Source: Bacteroidales bacterium UBA1176
GTDB lineage: Bacteria; Bacteroidota; Bacteroidia; Bacteroidales; WCHB1-69
Reading direction: 5' to 3'
Length of the DNA: 17,084 bases
NCBI GenBank assembly: GCA_002311645.1
Contig: DBYW01000050.1
Coordinates: 179,503 to 196,586, forward strand
Within the stretch, counting starts at the first letter, position 1, and every line of letters begins with the position of its first letter. Under the pieces are notes generated by a model that did not search any database, had not been told where the DNA came from, and worked only from the letters and a program-made list of their open reading frames with translations. This document shows, piece after piece, positions 1-8,000 of the stretch. A program made the translations under genes and the position numbers.

Positions 1-664
1 CTGTAGTCAATGTCTGTCCGAAGAAGACAAAGCTTTCGCCTTGACAAATCTCTTGTGTTAGAGGTGTGTTATATACAGGATTCACCGTCAATGTCAAAGT
101 TACCGTACTGTCGCAGCCTTTGGCGGTTTGCAAAGTGTGGGTGTAAGTGCCTGCCTCCGTCAATGCCTGTCCGAAGAAATTGAAGCTTTCGCCTTGACAG
201 ATTTCTTGTGTCATCGGCATGTCGTAGGTTGGATCCACGGTCAACGTCAAGGTGATGGTGCTGTCGCAACCTTTAGCTGTTTGTAGCGTGTGGGTGTAAG
301 TGCCTGCCTCCGTCAATGCCTGTCCGAAGAAAATGAAGCTTTCGCTTTGGCAGATTTCTTGCGCAGTCGGAATATTATAGACAGGGTTAACGATCAAGGT
401 CAAGGTAATCACGCTGTCACAACCTTTGACGGTTTGAAGTGCTTGGGTGTAGGTGCCTGCCTCTGTCAGCGTCTGCCCGAAGAAGTTGTAGCTTTCGCCT
501 TGGCAAATGCTCTGTGTAACAGGTGTCTGTGCAGTTGGATTCACGGTGAGGAAGAGCGTGACCAAGCTGTCGCAGCCGTCGGATTTGGAGAGCGTGTCAG
601 TATAGGATCCCGTAGCGTTCAGCGAACGTCCGTGGAAATCAAAGCTTTCGCCTTGGCAGATTTC
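1..664 (-). repeat. 153-bp tandem repeats coding for 51-residue Cys-containing units
   Basis: Four complete units (664-512, 511-359, 358-206, 205-53) and a partial one (52-1) repeat in frame at exactly 153 bp. The AGCTTT/AGCTAC-type ESF/ESY codon block recurs at 643, 490, 337, 184 and 31. Each unit reads roughly EICQGESF.FFGQ.LTEAGTYT.TLQT.KGCDS..TLTLTVNP. The two cysteines per unit could form a disulfide within it (inferred). The first unit is the most diverged and the third and fourth share long identical DNA blocks. The array continues past the left edge. Confidence 0.9.
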
Positions 665-2425
665 GGTGTTCAAATAGGTCTCCGGCGTTTCATGTGTGAT
701 GATTTCGCTGAGGGTGAACGTTTTTTCGATGGAAAGTCCGCCGATGTCGGTGCTGCGCACACGGATTTCATAGTCAGTTCGTTTGCTACATTCAAACAAC
801 GAGTTGGTTTTCAATTCGTTGTTGACAATGGTGAAAAGATTGTTGTCTGTGGAACCTTCGCCACTTACCAGCTCATACACAAAATGTTGGTTGATGTCGT
901 CATCCAAGGTGACGAAAGAACCGATGAGTGTGTTGATTGGGTGGTATTCGTAGAATGTCGTGCCGTCTAACAGCAGGTCGAAGGGCGGAACGTTGTAGTT
1001 GACTGATGTGTCGGCTATGTTCTTGAAGGGCTCCGTGTTGCCCACATTGTCGGTGGCGAGGGACATAAATTGGTAGAGGAGGCCGTTTTCGAGTGCGTAG
1101 GAGAGGGTGCTGTCGGGGTGGCAGGTGCCAATGGAGGTGTAGGCGCCGTTGTTGACAGAGACGAAGGTCTCGACACTACGCACGCCGGAGCCGCCTTGGT
1201 CATCCTGCGCGTCAAAGGAGAAGGTGCAGTAAAGGGAGTCCTGCGCGTCCAACGTGGCATGGAGCGTGGAGGTGGGCGCCATTGCATCGAAGGTGTTGCG
1301 CCATACGTTGGTGCCGATGGGCGCGTTGTCGTCGAACACGATGAGTGCCTCTGCGCCCACGGTGTCGCCGGTATGCACGCCGCCGTCAGGCAGGATGTAG
1401 AAGTTGACGTATCCCTCGCCGTGGCCTAACGAGTCGTTAATCGGCAGGAAGCCCATCTGCGAACTGGAGGGCTCGAAACCTGTTGCGGGGTCGATGCTTT
1501 GGAAAATCCAGAACAGCTGGTGGTTGACGATGTCAATGCCGGCAGTTACATCCAACCAAACACCTAAAGAATCAGAAACATCCAGACGTTGACTGTATGA
1601 CGAGACATTGGAGGGCACGGTGAAGACGTGGCTTCCGAAGCCGAAGTCAGCCAGACGGAACGAGGCGATGTTCTGGCTGGCGGGCACGTCGTAGGTGATT
1701 TTCACGCGCGAGGCAGGTGCTGTTGCGAAGTCGGGGTCGTTTTCGAAATTGATGGTGTAGTTCATCTTGTCGGTGGCGTTCACGAAGCGGATGTTGTCAT
1801 CGTATCCCGAAGGCCCGGAAATTTCATTGGGATCCTGAGAACATTCCAACTTTTTGGCGTAGCCTTTCAGCGTGCCTCTGGCGATATGAAGGGCTTGGTC
1901 CATAACCGTAAAGGAAACCTGGAAATTTCCAGACCCGACCTGAACCGTACGGCTGTTGGAGGAATTATCCCCGACCCAATCGTACGGCGGGCGCCCGCCT
2001 GACGCGGAAGCCGTGAAGGTGACCGGAGTTGATGACTCGTTACATCCGATGGATACATTGGTGGGACCGGAGACTTTCACTTTCAATTCGCTGCAGTCTT
2101 GCTGCTTTTTGATGGTGACGGTGCCGTTGTAAAACACTACGCTGGGACGAGCGGTACACCATACTTTGACGGAATAGGTGCCTTGAGGCAACCCGGAGAC
2201 GTGTCCCGACGTTGAAGTGCGATTGTCGTTCAGTTTCCATAAGATGGAACATTTGTTCTGCATATTACTGGGAATGGAAACGTAGGCTTGACCATCCTTG
2301 CCGGGGTCGCAGGACTCCTCTAGTGTCGCCATTGCCTTGATACACTGCCCCGATACCGTTGCAGTCATACTTGTCAGTATCAGGACGGTTAAAAACTGGA
2401 AAAGGATATGTCTGTTGTTTCTCAT
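1..2425 (-). CDS. Multidomain secreted surface protein with 51-residue Cys repeats (partial, C-terminus beyond left edge)
   Basis: The frame is open from the ATG at 2425 to the window edge (808 codons) without a stop, so this is the N-terminal part of a longer exoprotein. Residues 1-27 form a Sec signal peptide (MRNN..., hydrophobic core, cut near SGQ). Residues 30-110 resemble an SprB/Ig-like unit ('GLPQGTYSVKV'). Residues 227-375 are a widespread extracellular beta module with FENDPDFATAPA, VWLDV, FWIFQSIDPATGFEP, GFLPINDSLGHGEGYVNF and APIGTNVW. Residues 385-465 are an Ig-like sandwich ending in ATDNVGNTEP. Residues 480-580 are cadherin-like (LFTIVNNELKT, YEIRVRSTD). From 588 onward come four full and one partial 51-residue repeats, each with ICQ.ES and GCDS. 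It is the last visible gene of the four-gene run, 18 bp behind the thrombospondin-repeat gene. Proteins of this kind usually end in a type IX secretion or gliding-associated C-terminal domain, which cannot be seen here. An adhesive or structural role is inferred. Confidence 0.9.
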   Translation of the reverse strand, partial: MRNNRHILFQFLTVLILTSMTATVSGQCIKAMATLEESCDPGKDGQAYVSIPSNMQNKCSILWKLNDNRTSTSGHVSGLPQGTYSVKVWCTARPSVVFYNGTVTIKKQQDCSELKVKVSGPTNVSIGCNESSTPVTFTASASGGRPPYDWVGDNSSNSRTVQVGSGNFQVSFTVMDQALHIARGTLKGYAKKLECSQDPNEISGPSGYDDNIRFVNATDKMNYTINFENDPDFATAPASRVKITYDVPASQNIASFRLADFGFGSHVFTVPSNVSSYSQRLDVSDSLGVWLDVTAGIDIVNHQLFWIFQSIDPATGFEPSSSQMGFLPINDSLGHGEGYVNFYILPDGGVHTGDTVGAEALIVFDDNAPIGTNVWRNTFDAMAPTSTLHATLDAQDSLYCTFSFDAQDDQGGSGVRSVETFVSVNNGAYTSIGTCHPDSTLSYALENGLLYQFMSLATDNVGNTEPFKNIADTSVNYNVPPFDLLLDGTTFYEYHPINTLIGSFVTLDDDINQHFVYELVSGEGSTDNNLFTIVNNELKTNSLFECSKRTDYEIRVRSTDIGGLSIEKTFTLSEIITHETPETYLNTEICQGESFDFHGRSLNATGSYTDTLSKSDGCDSLVTLFLTVNPTAQTPVTQSICQGESYNFFGQTLTEAGTYTQALQTVKGCDSVITLTLIVNPVYNIPTAQEICQSESFIFFGQALTEAGTYTHTLQTAKGCDSTITLTLTVDPTYDMPMTQEICQGESFNFFGQALTEAGTYTHTLQTAKGCDSTVTLTLTVNPVYNTPLTQEICQGESFVFFGQTLTT

Positions 2426-2431
2426 ATTCGT

Positions 2432-2437
2432 TCCTTT
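2432..2437 (-). promoter_or_regulatory. Shine-Dalgarno-like site for the leftmost gene
   Basis: The minus strand reads AAAGGA six bases before the ATG at 2425, within the 18-bp gap behind the preceding stop. It is the only start in the four-gene run with a clear purine-rich site. The other starts have A/T-rich leaders or follow the previous stop directly, as is common in Bacteroidota. Confidence 0.45.
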
Positions 2438-2443
2438 CTTTTT

Positions 2444-3190
2444 TTATTCGCAAACATCGCCCACACCGTTGCCGTTGACATCGGACTGGTCGGGGTTGAA
2501 AATGGTAGGACAGTTGTCCAAATTATTGGGTACACCGTCTCCGTCAAGGTCATCGTCACAAGCATCCCCTTTGCCGTCGCAGTCCAGGTCGGCTTGGTCG
2601 GGGTTGGGGGTGTCGGGACAGTTGTCCTCAATGTCAGGGATGCCGTCACCGTCACGGTCTTCATCGCAGAGGTCGCCCCAACCGTCGCCGTCGAGGTCTT
2701 CCTGCCCAGGGTTGTAATGCAACGGGCAGTTGTCGCACGCATCGCCAATGCCGTCCTCATCGCTGTCATACTGACTCGGGTTGAAGTGGATTGGGCAGTT
2801 GTCCAAGGAGTCGGCCACGCCGTCGCCGTCCATATCCGCATCCATAGTGTTGGGGATGCCATCGCCGTCAATGTCGGGGTCGCATTCGTCACCGAGGCCA
2901 TCGCTGTCATAGTCATACTGCCTCGGGTTTACGTGGAACGGACAGTTGTCGCAGGAGTCCCCTAATCCGTCCCCATCGCTGTCAAGTTGGTCGGGATTGA
3001 AAAACCATGGACAGTTGTCGCACGCGTCACCTACACCATCAAGATCGGAATCCACTTGGGAGGGGTTTGCTTTGTAAATGCAGTTGTCGCAGGCATCGCC
3101 AAATCCGTCTCCATCGCTGTCAAGTTGGTCGGGATTGTAGTTGCAGGGGCAATTGTCCAACGTGTCGGCCACCCCGTCGCCGTCAAAGTC
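2444..3190 (-). repeat. Thrombospondin type 3 repeat array (coding)
   Basis: About nine degenerate units encode residues 220-467. Most have the core D.D.DG.GD.CDNCP followed by NP.Q. Two places, after GLGDECDPD and after WGDLCDEDRD, contain an extra DGDGIP step, so unit length alternates between about 23 and 36 residues or more. GC content here is visibly higher than in the upstream half of the gene. Confidence 0.9.
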
Positions 3191-3847
3191 ATTGCCCACA
3201 ACGAGTTGGTTGACATTCCGATAACCGAAGAATGAAAATAGATTTCCGGTGATAGAACTGCTGTCCACAATAGCTGCAAGATACCAATTGTTTCCGATTT
3301 CTTGGAAAGCAAAGGGCATGACGTATAACATACTGTCAGAATTGTAACACTCCACCTGAGCAATCGTGAAATCATTCATCGTGTACGAGAGTAAGAATTT
3401 CATCGACTGGATGGCAGATGTTGACTCAAAATATTTGCTTCGAACCACAGAGTCTTCCAATGTCTCCTTAATGGAGGCGGTGTCAGAAGCCCTATATAGC
3501 TGTTTTAGGAGCGTCAAATCTTCTGACTGATACGATTGCAGCAATCTGCAAAGCGTAGCCGGAATGGTGTTCGATTGTGCAGCATATTGCGTTCCACCAG
3601 TCAAGGAAATCATTCTGGAATTGTCATCGGAGGGTGTCATACCATACAGTTCATACCGAAAGACACCTCTGCACAGGCAGTGTGCTGTGTCGTCAACATA
3701 TAGGTAGGAACTGTCTATGTGCATATCCATATTCAGGGTGTAGTGAGAATCTTGATACACTGGATACCGACAGTTTTGGGATAGTATATTGCCCATTAAT
3801 AACAAGAAACCTATAATGAAGAAAGATTTTTTCATATGATTGATCAT
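2444..3847 (-). CDS. Secreted protein with unknown N-terminal domain and C-terminal thrombospondin type 3 repeats
   Basis: The protein has 467 residues. The first ATG (3847) directly follows the TAA of the preceding gene (TAAATG). A second in-frame ATG at 3835 begins MKKSFFIIGFLLLMGNILSQ, a better signal peptide start, so translation may begin there. Residues about 25-219 are not a family I can name. The stretch ending 'MPFAFQEIGNNWYLAAIVDSS' looks like a small alpha/beta domain, possibly NTF2-like, at low confidence. Residues 220-467 are about nine thrombospondin type 3 units (D.DGDG..D..DNCP...NP.Q.), which bind calcium through their acidic side chains and form disulfides in known family members. 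The protein stops right after the last unit (GVGDVCE) with no sorting or anchor domain. Such arrays act as stiff calcium-dependent stalks. That role here is inferred. Confidence 0.93.
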   Translation of the reverse strand: MINHMKKSFFIIGFLLLMGNILSQNCRYPVYQDSHYTLNMDMHIDSSYLYVDDTAHCLCRGVFRYELYGMTPSDDNSRMISLTGGTQYAAQSNTIPATLCRLLQSYQSEDLTLLKQLYRASDTASIKETLEDSVVRSKYFESTSAIQSMKFLLSYTMNDFTIAQVECYNSDSMLYVMPFAFQEIGNNWYLAAIVDSSSITGNLFSFFGYRNVNQLVVGNDFDGDGVADTLDNCPCNYNPDQLDSDGDGFGDACDNCIYKANPSQVDSDLDGVGDACDNCPWFFNPDQLDSDGDGLGDSCDNCPFHVNPRQYDYDSDGLGDECDPDIDGDGIPNTMDADMDGDGVADSLDNCPIHFNPSQYDSDEDGIGDACDNCPLHYNPGQEDLDGDGWGDLCDEDRDGDGIPDIEDNCPDTPNPDQADLDCDGKGDACDDDLDGDGVPNNLDNCPTIFNPDQSDVNGNGVGDVCE

Positions 3848-5068
3848 TTAAAAAACTCGTGCTGAATACAATGTGTAACTGATTTTGGGTTCTAGAAAAT
3901 TTCCCAGTTTAATTTTTCCATATACAGTGACTGTGAGTGTTAATGGTTTCCACTCCAAAGGTTCAGACGGTATCCATTTCCAGTCCATAGAAGCTCTTCC
4001 TATTGCGCCACCCTCCAGCGACAATACATTTGGGTTCCAAACAGCCACCGTAAGTGCTCCTGTCGCTTCAATGTAGGTGGAAAAGGGTATATAAAACTCA
4101 CTGCATCGACTGTCCTTTAAAGCTCTGGAAGTTATCGGACCCGCCGAAGTCCCACCTTGGATCATCAAATGAACCAGAAGTCCAGATGCGCCAGCCGACA
4201 AACCAGGTATAGGCAAATAGCACTCAAATCCAGCATTTAAGGCCAGACTAAATGCTTCTACTTGAACGCCGGAAGTCTCCAAACCTTTGCAGCAATATTT
4301 AAATGACGGTAAAGAGGTACCACCCGCACCGCCACCTTCAAAATTGAAATTGAATACAGGCTGACAACCAACTCCCGCCAACAACTTTAACTTTCTGAGA
4401 TTATCTTGCAAACCATCGGTGAATTTCCTGAACCCTCTAGTTTGTTCCTCGAATTTTGAAAGTTTATTAACCAAATCAAACCAGTCGGTGGTGATGCTTG
4501 CATTTACGGTGGGGTTATAAACATCCAAGGTTACTGTCTTTTTGGAAGTGTACCCATTAAGAGAAAGTTCGAATGTCAATTCTTTCGTACTCTCAGGGAA
4601 GGCGAAATAGGGCGCCTCGCTTGGACTTACTGTCACCCAACCCTCGTATCCAGGAGGGTTGGTTTCAATGGTGAAATCCGATGTTTGGATAGGGTCTCCG
4701 GAATTGTAGCAACACACTTTCGGAGTGATACGTACAATGGAGACGGAGTCAATGATACGGACGACAACATCGTCCTCCTCCATACCGCATTCGGTGAGCC
4801 TCTCCACGTGGTAGGTTGTGACGGAGTCGTGGGGCTGCACTTCGATTTGCGGTTGGTGTACATCCTGCGAAATGATGTAGTCGCCGCTCCAAGTGTAGTA
4901 GTGTTTGTTGCTGTTGTCGGGCAAGCCGATTTTGATTGTCGGATAGCTTTCGTCAGGGTTTAGGGTTACTTTCTTGTCCTCGCCCGCCCATTGTGCTTGC
5001 GTTGGAAGCCACACCGCAAGGAACAAAGCGGCAACGATAATGGGTTTTATATGTTTCATCTTTCTCAT
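3848..5068 (-). CDS. Secreted protein of unknown family with Ig-like N-terminal domain and two Cys-Cys motifs
   Basis: The protein has 406 residues and starts at ATG 5068, three bases after the stop of the giant gene (TAA-ATT-ATG), so translation is probably coupled. A second ATG at residue 4 is also possible. Residues 1-26 are a Sec signal peptide cut after TQAQ. Residues about 33-112 resemble the Ig/PKD-like domains of Bacteroidota exoproteins (YYTWSGDY, VQPHDSVTTYHVERLTECG, DDVVVRI). Adjacent cysteines occur at 119-120 and 259-260. Residues 195-230 are predicted by eye to be helical and charged (NKLSKFEEQTRGFRKF). Residues 235-406 are glycine- and beta-rich with alternating hydrophobic residues, ending in YSARVF. 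The terminal aromatic residue would fit an outer-membrane strand but is weak evidence. I recognise no enzyme or named family. Its position suggests a partner of the giant protein. Confidence 0.9.
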   Translation of the reverse strand: MRKMKHIKPIIVAALFLAVWLPTQAQWAGEDKKVTLNPDESYPTIKIGLPDNSNKHYYTWSGDYIISQDVHQPQIEVQPHDSVTTYHVERLTECGMEEDDVVVRIIDSVSIVRITPKVCCYNSGDPIQTSDFTIETNPPGYEGWVTVSPSEAPYFAFPESTKELTFELSLNGYTSKKTVTLDVYNPTVNASITTDWFDLVNKLSKFEEQTRGFRKFTDGLQDNLRKLKLLAGVGCQPVFNFNFEGGGAGGTSLPSFKYCCKGLETSGVQVEAFSLALNAGFECYLPIPGLSAGASGLLVHLMIQGGTSAGPITSRALKDSRCSEFYIPFSTYIEATGALTVAVWNPNVLSLEGGAIGRASMDWKWIPSEPLEWKPLTLTVTVYGKIKLGNFLEPKISYTLYSARVF

Positions 5069-5071
5069 AAT

Positions 5072-8000
5072 TTACTCGTTTGCAGGTTTGATGGTGAAAA
5101 TAAGGCCGCCGGAGGTGAAGCCGTAGATGTTGATGGTGCCGTAGCTGCCGGGACGGAGCAATCCCTCTGGCTGCCCCTCGATGGTGAGCGGCACCAGCAG
5201 CGTGATGTTCCCTTGCGAGACCTCTTCGGGCGTGAGCGCGATGGGCGACCCTGCCATGCTGGTGATCTCCAGCACTTGGTCGTGGAGGTCGATGTTGCCG
5301 GTGTTGCCGAACTCCAGCATCATCACGATGTTGCGGTTCGGGCGCGGCGAACTCGGGAAAATCAAATTGTAGCCTAACCCGTTGGGCTCGCCTTCTTGGA
5401 TCTCGAAGCCGTCATACAGCACCGATTCGCCCTCGCAGAAGTTCATCGCACTCACGTCGTACATACCGGGCGTGCGGTTTGTGAGGTCGAAGCGGGCGAA
5501 GGCTTTGTAGTAGTTCACGTATATCAGCGAGTCGGCGCAGATGGTGTCATTGTTGTTGCGCAGGCACACCTCCATATCGGGACGGAAGTGCGAGCCGGTC
5601 AGCTCCACCGTCACCACACCGGTGTTGCCGCCGTGGTCGGCCTCAACCGTCCGCAACTCGAACGGCAGGATATCGGCGCGGATGACCGTGTTCTGTGCGT
5701 CACCCGCCGGCGTGTTGCCATAGACGCTCACCCCGTAGTAGCCAGGCCGCGTCGAAGGAATGTAGAGTTCCGGGTTGCCTGTGAATTGCCCGATGGTGGA
5801 GTAGTTGTAGTTCAGGTTGTCGCCCAACTCGTTGTAGGTGGCATAGATCATATTCACCGCACCCGCCGCGGATTCCGCCGAGGTGAGGTGGATGCGCACC
5901 GTCTGACTCAAATTGTCGCCCACATCCAGCCGGAAGTCGGATGCCTCATTGTTGTAAAGCATATCGGCCACGTCCGTGTTGAAGGGCAGAGGACGGATGG
6001 TCACCGTGAACGGCTCAGCAGAACAGGCTGCATTGTTCGTCTCGTTGACCTCGTTGAAGGCGTTCGTGACATCGGTTTTCACGATGAGGTAATATTCACC
6101 CGCCGCCAATCCGCTGATCCGGCTGTTGAATGTCTGCGGCAAAGTGCCGTCGGGCGCGATGTTGATATCGGAGACCACGCTCCCTAACAGCCGGTCGTTG
6201 GCATCGAAGGCCGTGTCTGCGGAGACATACACCAACGTGCGCAAACCGTTGCCATACATATTGTTGTCGCCGATGTTATGGATGTTCCAAGAGGCGTGGA
6301 TTACACTGCCAGAGATGATACTGCTCTCGCAGGTGACATCCGTAACCGTCAAATCGCCGGGCAGCGGCAACGCGATGGAGACAGGAGTGGACATCACGTT
6401 GTTGACTTGGTTCGTTTCATAGGGATTGTTGGCGGAATTGGCCTTGACAAGCAGATACATATCTCCATTCTGTGGTAGCGGGATGGTGAAGGTGAGCGTG
6501 TCGGTGTAGGTGCCGCCCTGTGACAAGCTTACGTTGTGGCGGGGTTTGCTCACTAACTCTATGTCCGTGCTTTCGTAAGTGTTGTTGGAGGAGAGGAAAA
6601 GCTTGTCGGTCCAAGTGCGCAAGCTGATGTCTTGCTCGCCGATGTTGGTCACGGTGTAGGCGATTCTCGCGGGTTGCCCGCTGACCACATCACCCACAAC
6701 AGTCATATCCGTGACAGCAATGTCAGGGGTGGGCACGCTGTTGACCGTGATGGCCTTTATTGTGGAGTTGTTGGAGTGGTTGATATCGGGGTTGTCGCTG
6801 TTGAAGTCGGCGTAACCCAGCAGGAAAACGTTGGGCTGTGTCCCGAAAGGCACCGTGAGGGTGAAGTTCACCCAATAGTCGTCGTTGGCATTCAACACGG
6901 TTTGGTGACCCACCATTTGCAGAAGTTGGTCGGAGTTCTGAAGAGTCTGGTCATTCGACAGATACATGGCATCGTGCCATTGTGTGGCGATGGTCGGCAC
7001 TTGCGAGTTGTTATGCACGTGCAGCCGGTAGGTTGCCGTTTGGCCCCACTCCACCGTGTCGGGACCCACGATCTCCAGTGCTTCTAAATCCAGTTGATAG
7101 ATTTGAGCGAGGAAATTACTGCTGATGGTCGTGTTGTTATTCTCATCTGTATGCTCGTAGATGTTGTCATCGGCATCGGTGACAATGTAGAGATAGTAGT
7201 AACGCTGAAGTTCTGTGGCGGGGATGACCATATTGGCTGTGTTGGTGACACTTTCCCCGACAGCCAAATTGAGGTAGTCGGAGGTGCTGAGAATCAGTTT
7301 GTTCGTGTCGAAAATCGATGGGGAGGTCGAATAGTAGAACTTTTGGACAGCCTCGGCATTATGCAGCGCGGCGGTGCCGTTGTTCTGGATGGTGTATTGC
7401 ACTTGGAACGGGGCACCGAGATAGACTGGCGGCTGAACTGTCAGTTGGGTCACAACCAGATCAGGCCACGGACTGAGCTGAACGTTGACAGCCGCGCTGT
7501 GGCCGATGTTGTTCGCTGTGGCTGTTTCGCAGAGGGTATTCGTGGCGTTGCACTGCACGTGGCAGTAGTATTGGCCACTGATGCCGTTGGGAATCATGAC
7601 CGTTGTGGTGAACGTCTCACTCTCGCCGGGTGCAAGTAACAGATTGTGAATATTTTGTCCTGAAAAACCATTGTCTTGATAATTCACCGCCGACGTGCTG
7701 AAGAAGACCTTGTCGGTGATGTTGCTGTACGCCGGCATCGTTCCGTTGTTAACCACCGTGTAGGTCACCGCGACGTTGGTGCCGCTCCACAGCGACTCTT
7801 CTGAAAGGGTTACGCTGGTTACTGCCAAATCAGGTGTGAGAATGTTGAGAGGAACCGTGCGCGTGTTGTTGCTCTCGTTGCCCTCCAAGACGGCTTCCGT
7901 CACGTCGGTGCTGACATTTAGGAGGCCCTCGCCGTTCGGACAAGGTATCTGGACATTGGCGAAACGCACCATGGAGTCGCCTGCCGCGAGGTTAACATTA

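Noticed and set aside
1..664. Regular direct repeats as a possible CRISPR array
   Set aside because: The period is 153 bp, a multiple of three, with coding conservation through the whole unit and no short repeat/spacer pattern.
290..970. Plus-strand open frame of 226 codons with internal repeats
   Set aside because: It is antisense to the 153-bp repeats and cadherin-like domain of the leftmost gene. The repeats are explained by the sense strand, which is open across the whole region with a signal peptide.
2422..2916. Second minus-strand open frame of 164 codons over the thrombospondin repeats
   Set aside because: It is an out-of-frame reading of the same low-complexity Asp/Gly codons (Thr/Ala/Met-rich translation). 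The 467-residue frame has the signal peptide and the conserved Cys pattern.
2408..2965. Plus-strand open frame of 185 codons with a valine-rich repeat pattern
   Set aside because: It is the exact antisense of the Asp/Gly-rich thrombospondin repeats, which explains both the lack of stops and the periodicity.
5396..6187. Plus-strand open frame of 263 codons
   Set aside because: It is antisense to the GC-rich C-terminal part of the giant gene, where stops are rare by composition. The translation resembles no protein family.
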